This document shows, one piece after another, positions 32,553 to 38,846 of a stretch of 39,595 nucleotides of DNA (its first letter is position 1; each line of letters begins with the position of its first letter). The stretch is taken from positions 1 to 39,595 of the IMG/VR virus record IMGVR_UViG_3300046499_000185; one strand, given 5' to 3'. The stretch is from a virus. The position numbers and the translations under genes were made by a program. The notes below the pieces were generated by a model. It was not told the DNA's origin. It saw nothing but the letters and a program-made list of their open reading frames with translations, and did not search any database.

Positions 32553-32783
32553 TTAGGTGATGTGTTGCGGGTACGGCACGTTGCCGTCCCCGTCGTGGCG
32601 GCCGGGGACGAGGAAGGTGACCTCGACCCAGCCGCGGATGGACCAGTCGATGTTCACGATCCTGCCCTGCCCCAGCGCCGAGGCGGGGATCGTGTCGGAG
32701 AAGGACCCGATGTACTCGGGTTCCTCCACGGTGGCATCCGTCCGGTAGACGGTGCGCATCAGGTGGAAGTGCTCAGCCGCCAT
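32553..32783 (-). CDS. Hypothetical protein
   Basis: This 76-residue protein is strand-rich (HLMRTVYRTDATVEEPEYIG, then GRIVNIDWSIRGWVEVTFLV) with no motif or membrane segment recognised. The ATG at 32783 lies eight bases inside the previous gene; a longer frame begins upstream, but that part is a shadow of the zinc-ribbon gene. Regular alternation suggests a small beta-barrel. Confidence 0.7.
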   Translation of the reverse strand: MAAEHFHLMRTVYRTDATVEEPEYIGSFSDTIPASALGQGRIVNIDWSIRGWVEVTFLVPGRHDGDGNVPYPQHIT

Positions 32784-33165
32784 GACGGCTGTCCCAGCCC
32801 TCGTCCGGGTCCACGTCGTCGGGCAGGGTGTCGGTGGTCTGGGTGACCCCGCACCGGGGGCAGTCCCATTCGGCCGCCTCGGAGACGGGCAGTTCCAGCT
32901 CCCCGGTCCAGTCGCACTCGTAGGTGCCCTCCTTCTTGTGCCGGTCCACCGTCCCGGCGGTGTGTCCAAGCTGGAACAGTAGCGCGGCGCGCGTCGTATT
33001 CGGATCGTCGATCAGGTTCTTCAGCGCGGCCAGCCTGTCCTGCACCAGATGGACCGGAACGACCAGCGCCTCCTCGGTGGTGCACTCGACCTCGATCAGC
33101 GTCTCGGAGGGGTTGAAGTGCGGGTGGGCGTCGGTGACCCCGGCGGGGTAGTTCTCGTTGCTCAT
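32773..33165 (-). CDS. Protein with C-terminal zinc-ribbon-like motif
   Basis: This 130-residue protein starts at ATG 33165, which overlaps the previous stop. Residues 20-80 form a mixed helical region (LVQDRLAALKNLIDDPNTTR). Residues 80-110 hold YECDWTGEL and WDCPRCGVTQ (C84, C102, C105), similar to a zinc ribbon with one ligand not identified. The end is acidic. Similar proteins occur in actinophages with unknown role. Confidence 0.73.
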   Translation of the reverse strand: MSNENYPAGVTDAHPHFNPSETLIEVECTTEEALVVPVHLVQDRLAALKNLIDDPNTTRAALLFQLGHTAGTVDRHKKEGTYECDWTGELELPVSEAAEWDCPRCGVTQTTDTLPDDVDPDEGWDSRHGG

Positions 33166-33395
33166 GCGTCCACCGCCAGCCGCAGAGTCAGCACCCGGTC
33201 CGGGTTGACCTCCACCCGGTTCGGCTCCTTCACGCCCATCCACACCTCTTTGAGGAGGTGCTTGGTGACGAGGTCACGGACGGTCATGTCCGGGTCGATA
33301 ACGAGGGCTTTCGTGACGTCCTGTGCGTGGTCGCCCATGTTGACGCCCGTCTCGATGAGCAGGGCGTTGATGTGCAGGTCGGGTGTGTCGCTCAT
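33162..33395 (-). CDS. Hypothetical protein
   Basis: This is a 77-residue protein. The start at 33395 is preferred because AGAGGA lies at the right distance; an in-frame ATG at 33437 overlaps the previous stop and would add 14 residues. It begins MSDTPDLHINALLIETGVN and continues with TVRDLVTKHLLKEVWM and a strand end (VLTLRLAVDA). No family was recognised. Confidence 0.7.
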   Translation of the reverse strand: MSDTPDLHINALLIETGVNMGDHAQDVTKALVIDPDMTVRDLVTKHLLKEVWMGVKEPNRVEVNPDRVLTLRLAVDA

Positions 33396-33433
33396 GATTC
33401 CTCTTTCAGGTAGGGGTTGCGTGCTTGGGTCGC

Positions 33434-33739
33434 TCATACCCAGTTGTCCGGCTTCGCGGTGTGCATGTCCGTGTAGCTGGGGGCGTCGCCGGGGTCGGTG
33501 ACAAGGTGCTCGCCCTGATCGAACGGGCCGTCCTCGTCCTCGCGCGGCTCCGCCCCGTCGTTCTGCCAGTCGATGTAGTCGGCGGCGAGGTTGTTGTAGC
33601 CGAGGTCGTGCAGGTTGCGGGTGACGTCGGTGTCGTTGATTCCCTGCTTGTGCAGGTTGTCGAACTCCTCGAACATCTGGTCGACGTGCCTGCGGACGAT
33701 GTTCTCGACGGCGAGGTGCGCTTCACTGTTTTCCATCAT
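33434..33739 (-). CDS. Hypothetical acidic protein
   Basis: This 101-residue acidic protein has two possible ATGs (33739 or 33736); GAAAGGA just before favours the second. Residues 10-45 form a helix (VENIVRRHVDQMFEEFDNLH). The segment TDVTRNLHDLGYNNLAADYIDW and an acidic disordered tail follow. Its leader starts after a palindrome and contains CTACCAACCGAAAGGAACC, a motif found before other genes of this arm. Function unknown. Confidence 0.72.
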   Translation of the reverse strand: MMENSEAHLAVENIVRRHVDQMFEEFDNLHKQGINDTDVTRNLHDLGYNNLAADYIDWQNDGAEPREDEDGPFDQGEHLVTDPGDAPSYTDMHTAKPDNWV

Positions 33740-33759
33740 GGTTCCTTTCGGTTGGTAGC

Positions 33760-33775
33760 TGACGACCGGTCGTCA
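33760..33775. repeat. Palindrome copy 2 (TGACGACCGGTCGTCA)
   Basis: Identical to the copies at 30668, 35217 and 37591; here it extends to 18 bp because C and G flank it. The stop codon of the two-module zinc protein (33773-33775) forms its right end. Confidence 0.9.
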
Positions 33776-34234
33776 GTTCGGGGAATACGGGTTGCGGGGC
33801 CGGGTGGACGTGCCGCGGATGCGGGACAGGAACCGGTCCAGTCCCGCCTGCATGGTCTCCACCGACGCCTGTGTCGGACCGCCCTTGACGCAGGCGTAGC
33901 ACCGCAGGCCGCCGTTGGCCTCCCGGCGGCGGGTGCCGGGAAACGCGGACTCCGGGGCGCGGGCCGGGCGGGTCTTCCACCCGCACCCCGGACAGGCCAG
34001 CACCGCATACAGCGGGTCCTCCGGGTGCCGTCCGGCCATCAGCGCATACCAGCACCCGATGCACCGGTGCTCGCTGTACTCCATCAGGGTGTTGGGGAAC
34101 TCGGCGCTGGTCCGCCGGTACGGGCGCAGGGTGTTCCCGCACCGGCCCTCGCAGGTGTACGAGTCGGTGTTCCCGCGCTTGCGGCGCCGCTCCTCCATCA
34201 CGTGCAGGGTGCCTTCGGAGAGGAGGTCGTTCAC
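33773..34234 (-). CDS. Protein with two zinc-binding modules
   Basis: This 153-residue protein starts with GTG (34234) that overlaps the previous stop; ATG at 34198 is an alternative. Module one has CEGRCG (C28, C32) and HRCIGC (C58, C61), with RTSAEFPNT between. Module two has CPGCGW (C81, C84) and RCYAC (C112, C115), with ESAFPGT between. Both share an R-x-FP-x-T centre and look like treble-clef folds. The next gene upstream has one such module with the same spacing as module one. A basic end follows. DNA or RNA binding is possible. Confidence 0.75.
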   Translation of the reverse strand: MNDLLSEGTLHVMEERRRKRGNTDSYTCEGRCGNTLRPYRRTSAEFPNTLMEYSEHRCIGCWYALMAGRHPEDPLYAVLACPGCGWKTRPARAPESAFPGTRRREANGGLRCYACVKGGPTQASVETMQAGLDRFLSRIRGTSTRPRNPYSPN

Positions 34235-34578
34235 CGGGACACCCGGCCCCGGCTGAACTGCTCCATCCCGGCCAGCGACCCGCGGGACTTGCGCGCCTCC
34301 CGCCGGGCCATGAACTGCTGAAGACCCGTGAGGGTGTGCGCCAGCCGGTCCTCGGCGACGTTGGGTTTCTGCACGAGTTCGCCGACGACGCGGCGGTCGG
34401 CGTTCACGCACCGGTTGCAGTGGGTCATGTTGGCGCGGACGACGGTTCCGGGGAAGTCGGCGGCTTTCATCCGGGCCAGCCGGGTCCAGCGCCCGCAGGT
34501 CCCTTCGCAGAGCTTGACCCGGGGGTCGGCTTTCGTTTCCTCGGAGACGGGGTTGTTATCGGGGATCGTGTTTCTCAT
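34231..34578 (-). CDS. Protein with one zinc-binding module
   Basis: This 115-residue basic protein has CEGTCG (C24, C28), then MKAADFPGT and HCNRC (C54, C57). The Cys spacing C-x3-C-x25-C-x2-C is identical to module one of the next gene downstream, so the two are paralogues. A helical and basic C-terminal half (HTLTGLQQFMARREARKSRG) suggests nucleic acid binding. GGAAAG precedes the ATG. Confidence 0.76.
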   Translation of the reverse strand: MRNTIPDNNPVSEETKADPRVKLCEGTCGRWTRLARMKAADFPGTVVRANMTHCNRCVNADRRVVGELVQKPNVAEDRLAHTLTGLQQFMARREARKSRGSLAGMEQFSRGRVSR

Positions 34579-34593
34579 GAGACCGGGTCTTTC

Positions 34594-34821
34594 CTACTTG
34601 GTGATTTCGTGGAGGCGGGAGGCGCCGATGTCGGTCAGCGCAAGGGCGAGCTGGGCCTCGCGGCCGGACGGGAAACCGACGGACCCGGGGACGGTGTCAC
34701 CGTCAAGCCGGTAGGCGATCTGGTCCGTGCCGATGTACCAGAGCATCGGGTTGCCGGTGGCGAACACGGTGATTTCGGTGTTGTCGGAATCGACGTTGTA
34801 GCGGGGTCGTTCTGATGTCAT
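34594..34821 (-). CDS. Hypothetical protein
   Basis: This is a 75-residue protein with an AAAGGA ribosome site 8 bases before the ATG. It is strand-rich in its first part (YNVDSDNTEITVFATGNPML and QIAYRLDGDTVPGSVG) and ends in a short helix (EAQLALALTDIG). No motif or membrane segment was recognised. It starts a new stretch after a hairpin terminator. Confidence 0.72.
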   Translation of the reverse strand: MTSERPRYNVDSDNTEITVFATGNPMLWYIGTDQIAYRLDGDTVPGSVGFPSGREAQLALALTDIGASRLHEITK

Positions 34822-34844
34822 GACGGGTTCCTTTGCTTGGTAGC

Positions 34845-34880
34845 GGCGCGGGGGGCCTCATCGCTGAAGCCCCCCGCGCC
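34845..34880 (-). terminator. Hairpin terminator in the leftward arm
   Basis: GGCGCGGGGGGC (34845-34856) pairs with GCCCCCCGCGCC (34869-34880) over a 12-base loop. It lies between two leftward genes, 15 bases after the stop of the upstream one. No clear T-run follows on the leftward strand. Confidence 0.7.
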
Positions 34881-34894
34881 AATGCGGGTTCTGG

Positions 34895-35179
34895 TTAGTC
34901 GGCGGCCGGGACGGGCTGGACGTTGTCCTTGACCATCTGCTCGCACCCGTCGGCGACGACGTGGAGCATCGCGCCGAGCTGGGACAGGTCGTAGCCGGTG
35001 GCGGTGACGCTGATCGGCATGAGGTCCTCGGCGCCTCCCTCGACGTCCATCACGATCATGATGACGGGGTTGGGGTTCTCGTCCCGGTTCAGTTCGCCGA
35101 GCTTCACGTCGAGCGCCATCCGCAGGTGGACGTGGTCTTCGGTGCAGTCGGCGACGGGGAGGGGGCGGTTCGCGGTCAT
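34895..35179 (-). CDS. Hypothetical protein
   Basis: This 94-residue protein has AAAGAGAA before its ATG. It opens with a strand-rich part (DHVHLRMALDVKLGELNRDE, VIMIVMDVEGG) and continues with SVTATGYDLSQLGAMLHVVADG, which looks like a helix on a small mixed domain. It was not recognised. It lies just before a hairpin terminator and just after a palindrome. Confidence 0.72.
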   Translation of the reverse strand: MTANRPLPVADCTEDHVHLRMALDVKLGELNRDENPNPVIMIVMDVEGGAEDLMPISVTATGYDLSQLGAMLHVVADGCEQMVKDNVQPVPAAD

Positions 35180-35216
35180 GGGTTCTCTTTCTGGTTGGGT
35201 GGTGCTGGCTGGAAGG

Positions 35217-35232
35217 TGACGACCGGTCGTCA
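35217..35232. repeat. Palindrome copy 3 (TGACGACCGGTCGTCA)
   Basis: Identical to the copies at 30668, 33760 and 37591. The stop codon of the gene to its right (35230-35232) forms one end of the palindrome. Confidence 0.9.
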
Positions 35233-35448
35233 GAAGACGGCGCCGTCGGCGAGGGATTTCAGGCCCTCGACGGTCAGGTTCGGGACGTTCATGGTGTGGC
35301 CGTGCCGGAACTGGATGTGGACGTGGGGGTTGCTGACGTAGCCGGGAGGCATGTTCTTGACGTCCTGCGCCGGGACGTCGTAGGCGAACGCGACTTCGTC
35401 GGTGTTGATCAGCACCCCGTTGAAGACGACGTGCTTGGATGCGGTCAT
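35230..35448 (-). CDS. Hypothetical protein
   Basis: This 72-residue protein is strand-rich (VVFNGVLINTDEVAFAYDVP and HVHIQFRHGHTMNVPNLTVE) and His-rich near the middle. It has no membrane segment. The frame ends in the palindrome at 35217-35232. Its length and pattern recall small antiparallel sheet proteins. Function unknown. Confidence 0.72.
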   Translation of the reverse strand: MTASKHVVFNGVLINTDEVAFAYDVPAQDVKNMPPGYVSNPHVHIQFRHGHTMNVPNLTVEGLKSLADGAVF

Positions 35449-35455
35449 GGTCTGC

Positions 35456-35692
35456 TCATTTCTCTGGTGGGTGGTAGCCGACGTTCCGCAGGTCGGCGAC
35501 GAGGTTGCGGTACGCGCGGTGGTCCGAGCTGGTGAAGTGCGCCCCGGCCGTCGCCCCGTTCTCGCCGTAGAACATGATCCCGGACTTGGTCATCCGGTAG
35601 CGGAGGTCGGACTTGATGGCCGCGGCGATGATTCTGCGCATGTCCCGGTTGCTGATCCCGCGCAGTCTCCTGATGTCGTTAGCGTGGCTCAT
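35456..35692 (-). CDS. Hypothetical protein, weakly HicA-like fold
   Basis: This is a 78-residue basic protein. An N-terminal helix (SNRDMRRIIAAAIKSDL) is followed by two strands (YRMTKSGIMFYG, AGAHFTSSDH) and a final helix (AYRNLVADLRNVGYH). The helix-strand-strand-helix order and size recall dsRNA-binding HicA-type toxins, but the usual glycine-serine-histidine at the active site is not at the expected place. It overlaps the gene upstream by 14 bases. No antitoxin lies next to it. Confidence 0.65.
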   Translation of the reverse strand: MSHANDIRRLRGISNRDMRRIIAAAIKSDLRYRMTKSGIMFYGENGATAGAHFTSSDHRAYRNLVADLRNVGYHPPEK

Positions 35693-36002
35693 CTGGACGA
35701 CCCAGCAATTCCCGGTTGCGCCGTTCCGCGTAGTGCGGGAAGCACAGGTAGGCGGCGTCCTCCCCCTCGGTGCGGATGTAGGCGGCCTGCCTGATCTGGC
35801 CGCCGGTACGCATATGGTCGTGGACGCACTCGATGCAGGACGCTTTGACCGGGGACCGGTAGCGGGCGTACCTGATCCCGGCGTCCTTTTCCTGCTGGGC
35901 TTTGGAACGTTCCCTCGGGGCTTTCTCCTCGGGCTGGTCGAAGACGGGCAGGACCACGTCGACCCATTCCTGCGGGGTGGTTTTCTTCGGCAACAAGCTC
36001 AC
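35679..36002 (-). CDS. Small zinc-binding protein (CxxC/CxxH)
   Basis: This is a 107-residue basic protein with GTG start overlapping the previous stop. C56-IE-C59 is followed by C87-FP-H90 after 27 residues, with H61 and H63 close by. The same CxxC...CxxH layout is present in the gene directly upstream, so the two may be paralogues or share a treble-clef fold. A helical N-terminus (TPQEWVDVVLPVFDQP) precedes the metal site. Function unknown. Confidence 0.74.
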   Translation of the reverse strand: MSLLPKKTTPQEWVDVVLPVFDQPEEKAPRERSKAQQEKDAGIRYARYRSPVKASCIECVHDHMRTGGQIRQAAYIRTEGEDAAYLCFPHYAERRNRELLGRPDEPR

Positions 36003-36322
36003 GATGCGGCGGAACCTTTCTCGATGCTGTAGACGGCATCGAACAACGGCTGGTTGTCGATTGCGTCGAAGTGCTCCTCGCACACCGCCGTCCCGCCGGA
36101 CACGGTGTACGCGTCACGGTCCCCGGCACTGGCAAGGATGCACACCGCACACTTCAGCCCGGCCCCGGGGATTTCCGGGCGGGCCTCGATGTTCGCGATG
36201 GCGGTGCCCAGTGCGGGCCACTCCGCGACGATGCGCTCCCGGATGCCGCGCTGGTGGACGCTGTGCGGACCGGGGTTGTTCCACACCCGCACCAGCTCGT
36301 TGATCTGTTGTTGCGTGGTCAC
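35999..36322 (-). CDS. Small zinc-binding protein (CxxC/CxxH)
   Basis: This is a 107-residue protein with GTG start overlapping the stop of the nuclease gene. C58-AV-C61 and C81-EE-H84 are 19 residues apart, similar to the gene that follows. The first 50 residues are helical (INELVRVWNNPGPH, RERIVAEWPALGTAIANIEA). Binding to DNA, or to the nuclease upstream with which it is coupled, is possible. Function unknown. Confidence 0.74.
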   Translation of the reverse strand: MTTQQQINELVRVWNNPGPHSVHQRGIRERIVAEWPALGTAIANIEARPEIPGAGLKCAVCILASAGDRDAYTVSGGTAVCEEHFDAIDNQPLFDAVYSIEKGSAAS

Positions 36323-37398
36323 TTGCCCATCAGCTCCTCAATGGTCTGTTTCTTCGGTGCCCGTTTCGGCTTCGCTTCCGGTGCCGTGACGGGGGTGATC
36401 GACAGCTTGTAGTACCCGGCGCGGGTCGAGGCCTTCATCTCCACCGGGTTGACCCACGTGTTGCGGATCAGGTGTTGGCCGGTGGACCCGGCGACCCCGG
36501 CGAGCGCGGTCTTGTAGCCCTTCTCCAGCGCCTTCGCCTTCTCCATCAGGGCTTTGCGCTCCTCGAACATTTCCACGGCGGCGAACACGGCCGGGTCCTC
36601 CAGCAGGCCCTCGACGTCGGTGTCCGTCCCGCGGCAGACGGTGGCGTATTCGCACCAGTTCCAGCAGAACTCGCGCGGCATGTCACGGGAGGCGTCCTCG
36701 CCGTGGGCGACGGCGTACTTGACGTCGTTGATCCACTCGTCGATTTCGGCCAGCACGTCCGGGTTGTAGAACTCCCCGATGCAGTAGGTTTCCTGCGACT
36801 GCGCGGACCGGTCGAAGAACACGTCGGCAATGAAGATCGGCTGGGCCGGGTCAAGGTGCCCGGCGTCGATCATCATGGCCGCGTACTGGTGGAGCTGGAA
36901 CCGTTGCTGAAGCGACTGGCCGTTGCGTTTGATCGCCTCCATCTCCGCCTTCGACTTCAGGTCCCACACGCCCTGCATGAACAGTTCCGGGCCGTCGTAG
37001 TCGGCGTCCTCCAGCGAGGCCAGGATGTCCTCGACGGACGCCCCGGCGCTGGCGGGGATGACCACGTCGGGGTGGCCGGGCAGTTCCCCGCCGGACGGGA
37101 TGCGGAACACGCCCTCGGCCTGAAAGAGCCAGTCGGGGTGTTCCTTCTGAAGCTGGTCCTCGACGGCTTTGCCGAGGACGGTGCCCATGAACGCGGCGGT
37201 CTTGTCGCGGACGTCGGAGAACGGGGTCTGCTTGGTCAGCAGGGCCGCGTACTGTCGGCAGTGCCCGATGTTGGAGGACCCGAGCCGGAAGTCCTGTTGT
37301 TGCTTGGACCGGTCGGTGTTGTTGGACGCGTTCTGGATGGCGTTGTGGACGGCGTCCGCGGCGGCCATTTCCAGTGCGTTCATTTCTGCGGCTGGCAT
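36319..37398 (-). CDS. Cas4/RecB-like exonuclease
   Basis: This is a 359-residue protein of the PD-(D/E)XK type. D111 lies in PGHPDVVIP, D146-LK-S-K150 in VWDLKSKAEM, and QLHQYAAMM (168-176) fits the QhxxY motif. C47 in IGHCRQYAALL, and C245, C249 and C255 in FCWNWCEYATVC, would be the four cysteines of an iron-sulfur cluster, as in Cas4 and AddB nucleases. It probably resects DNA ends and feeds the Rad52-type annealing protein encoded upstream. AGAAAGG precedes the ATG. The leader before it includes the structured region 37429-37544. Confidence 0.85.
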   Translation of the reverse strand: MPAAEMNALEMAAADAVHNAIQNASNNTDRSKQQQDFRLGSSNIGHCRQYAALLTKQTPFSDVRDKTAAFMGTVLGKAVEDQLQKEHPDWLFQAEGVFRIPSGGELPGHPDVVIPASAGASVEDILASLEDADYDGPELFMQGVWDLKSKAEMEAIKRNGQSLQQRFQLHQYAAMMIDAGHLDPAQPIFIADVFFDRSAQSQETYCIGEFYNPDVLAEIDEWINDVKYAVAHGEDASRDMPREFCWNWCEYATVCRGTDTDVEGLLEDPAVFAAVEMFEERKALMEKAKALEKGYKTALAGVAGSTGQHLIRNTWVNPVEMKASTRAGYYKLSITPVTAPEAKPKRAPKKQTIEELMGK

Positions 37399-37428
37399 GG
37401 TGAGACCTTTCTGGCTGGTAAGTGAATC

Positions 37429-37544
37429 CGGTATGGCCCGCAGGCGGGGTCGTTGCTGTCCTCGCTCCGAAGACGCTCTCCCGCCTTCACTCCCGGCAAC
37501 GGCGTATGCCGGGGGGAAGCGGGCGGTGTTGACGGGCCATACCG
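37429..37544 (-). ncRNA. Structured element bounded by a 12-bp inverted repeat
   Basis: CGGTATGGCCCG at 37429-37440 is exactly complementary to CGGGCCATACCG at 37533-37544. On the leftward strand the interior contains CCCGGCA and TGCCGGG with an eight-base loop, and an outer CCCGC/GCGGG stem with a bulge that extends it by TTC/GAA. There is no open frame of note. A CATAAT box lies just upstream on the same strand (37548-37553), so a transcript could begin at the stem. It may be a small RNA, a leader of the nuclease gene, or a DNA element such as an origin. Confidence 0.45.
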
Positions 37545-37556
37545 AAAATTATGGGC

Positions 37557-37585
37557 GGCACCCCCGACAATTCATCGGGGGTGCC
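37557..37585 (-). terminator. Terminator after the annealase gene
   Basis: GGCACCCCCGA (37557-37567) pairs with TCGGGGGTGCC (37575-37585) over a 7-base loop. On the leftward strand it is followed by GCCCATAATTTT, a short A/T-rich end. It separates the Rad52-like gene from the structured element. Confidence 0.8.
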
Positions 37586-37590
37586 GGGGG

Positions 37591-37606
37591 TGACGACCGG
37601 TCGTCA
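37591..37606. repeat. Palindrome copy 4 (TGACGACCGGTCGTCA)
   Basis: Identical to the copies at 30668, 33760 and 35217. Here it lies one base beyond the TAA stop of the Rad52-like gene (37608-37610), so the stop is not part of it. A terminator hairpin follows within 6 bases. Confidence 0.9.
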
Positions 37607-37607
37607 G

Positions 37608-38495
37608 TTACTCGTGCTGGCCGTCGGCGGCGGCGTACGCCTCAGCCTCGGCGGAGTAGTCCGGTTCGAGGACCGCGGCGGGGCCTTCCTGCACGGCGAG
37701 CGCCGTGTTGTAGTCGACGCCCTCCTGTTCCAGCGGGCGGGGTCCGCCGTTCGCGGCGTCCACCTTCGCCCTCGCGCTCATCGCCTGATTGAGCAGGGCC
37801 ACGTTCGCGTCGCGCTGTTCCTGCGTCATGCCCTCCGGCAGAGGCCGGTTGGCGAACCGGTCCCCGGCCTGACCGTGGACGATGCTCTGAAGCGCGGCGA
37901 CCTCCTGCTCGGGGGTCTGCGGCTGGGCCTGCGCCGCCGGGTTGTCCAGCTTTACGTGCCCGGGCCACAGCATTCCGCGCTGGTGCGGCTCGAAGATGTT
38001 CTTCACGACGTCCCCGGTGTTGCCCTTGTTGTAGAGGCTCAGGCCGAACTGGGTGCCGAGGTTGATCGCGCACCGCTTCAGCGCATCCGACTCGGCGGTC
38101 TTCATCGCGAAGTCGGCGACCTCACCGATCTGCGAGCCGGACTGTGAGGACACAGCGGTCTCGGTGTAGGTGGCGCCGAGCTGGTGGATATAGAGCCGGA
38201 TCGTCGCGGAGCACATCACGACCCATGCGGCGTTGCCGCCCGCCTCGGCCTTGGTCATCACCTTCTCGATCTTCGACTCGACGATGTCGGAGGAGAACCC
38301 GCCAAAGCCGAAGACCTTAATGAGGGTCGCCTTCACGTCCCACGCTTCAAGGTAGGACAGGGCCGGGCCGGACCCGGCACCCTTCCGGGAGGAGACGCGG
38401 GCGGGGCGCAGGTCGCCCATCAGGGCGGTGAGCTGGTCGAAGGTGAGGGGCCGGAGTTCGTGGGTGTAGCGGGGAAGTTCTTGGCTGGTAGTCAT
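37608..38495 (-). CDS. Rad52-type single-strand annealing protein
   Basis: This 295-residue protein has a core (residues 15-160) of Rad52/Rad22 type: ALSYLEAWDVKATLIKVFGF, GGFSSDIVESKIEKV, an AWVVMCSATIRLYIHQLG strand part, and KTAESDALKRCAINLGTQFG followed by LSLYN. The last 130 residues are disordered and acidic. It would pair complementary single strands and work with the nuclease encoded downstream. The ATG at 38495 has no ribosome site; a GATAAT box 6 bases upstream points to a leaderless transcript. Confidence 0.87.
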   Translation of the reverse strand: MTTSQELPRYTHELRPLTFDQLTALMGDLRPARVSSRKGAGSGPALSYLEAWDVKATLIKVFGFGGFSSDIVESKIEKVMTKAEAGGNAAWVVMCSATIRLYIHQLGATYTETAVSSQSGSQIGEVADFAMKTAESDALKRCAINLGTQFGLSLYNKGNTGDVVKNIFEPHQRGMLWPGHVKLDNPAAQAQPQTPEQEVAALQSIVHGQAGDRFANRPLPEGMTQEQRDANVALLNQAMSARAKVDAANGGPRPLEQEGVDYNTALAVQEGPAAVLEPDYSAEAEAYAAADGQHE

Positions 38496-38500
38496 GTCTC

Positions 38501-38529
38501 ATTATCTCATTTCTGTAAACGAAAACCAA
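38501..38529 (-). promoter_or_regulatory. Promoter of the annealase gene (leaderless)
   Basis: On the leftward strand, TTGGTT (38524-38529) and GATAAT (38501-38506) are 17 bases apart. The -10 box ends 6 bases before the ATG, so transcription would begin at or next to the start codon. Confidence 0.65.
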
Positions 38530-38548
38530 GGACATTGCCTGTCCATGG
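38526..38548. promoter_or_regulatory. Candidate operator overlapping the -35 box
   Basis: CCA-A-GGACA-TTGCC-TGTCC-A-TGG is a 23-bp dyad; arms match except for one A-A pair. It covers most of the -35 box of the annealase promoter, so a bound regulator could block it. Confidence 0.45.
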
Positions 38549-38594
38549 CGTGGCTCACACCGAACCACTGTGCGGCTCTCCAAGGTCCTCCAAA

Positions 38595-38626
38595 GGTGCG
38601 GGTGGGACAATCACCCCACCCGCACC
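38595..38626 (-). terminator. Hairpin terminator after the dUTPase group
   Basis: GGTGCGGGTGGG (38595-38606) pairs with CCCACCCGCACC (38615-38626) over an 8-base loop. It is located after the stop of the small protein at 38646 on the leftward strand. A short TTT follows. Confidence 0.72.
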
Positions 38627-38645
38627 CCAAAAGGCCGGGAGACGG

Positions 38646-38846
38646 CTACTCAGCCAGCGCCGCGGTGGCGATGTCGCCCGAGGCCAGCAGGAACTTTTCC
38701 CGGTTGAACCCGGCGGCCGTCGTCTCGATCGCATCTGCCGTGACGTGGACCATCGCGGACCACACCGGGTACTGCACCGAGTTGACCGGCGGGCGCTGGT
38801 CGCGGAACTTCGCGGCGAGCTTGACGTAGAACCGGCGGCTCAGCAT
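38646..38846 (-). CDS. Hypothetical protein
   Basis: This 66-residue protein starts at the ATG overlapping the previous TGA (38844-38848), with AGGGG about nine bases upstream; an upstream ATG at 38873 has no such site. It reads LSRRFYVKLAAKFRDQRPPV, then WSAMVHVTADAIETTAAGFN, and ends in a short helix. No family was recognised. It lies between the DUF7352-like gene and a terminator. Confidence 0.7.
   Translation of the reverse strand: MLSRRFYVKLAAKFRDQRPPVNSVQYPVWSAMVHVTADAIETTAAGFNREKFLLASGDIATAALAE

Noticed and set aside
33425-34321. A 298-codon rightward open frame in the leftward arm
   Set aside because: It covers two leftward zinc-type genes that have good starts, coupled stops and cysteine motifs. 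The rightward product is Val/Gly/Arg-rich and featureless.
35456-35692. A HicA-type toxin
   Set aside because: The fold order fits loosely, but the active-site histidine is not in place and no antitoxin gene is adjacent, so no toxin-antitoxin call was made.
36472-37425. A 317-codon rightward open frame over the nuclease gene
   Set aside because: The leftward frame has all nuclease motifs; the rightward one has none.
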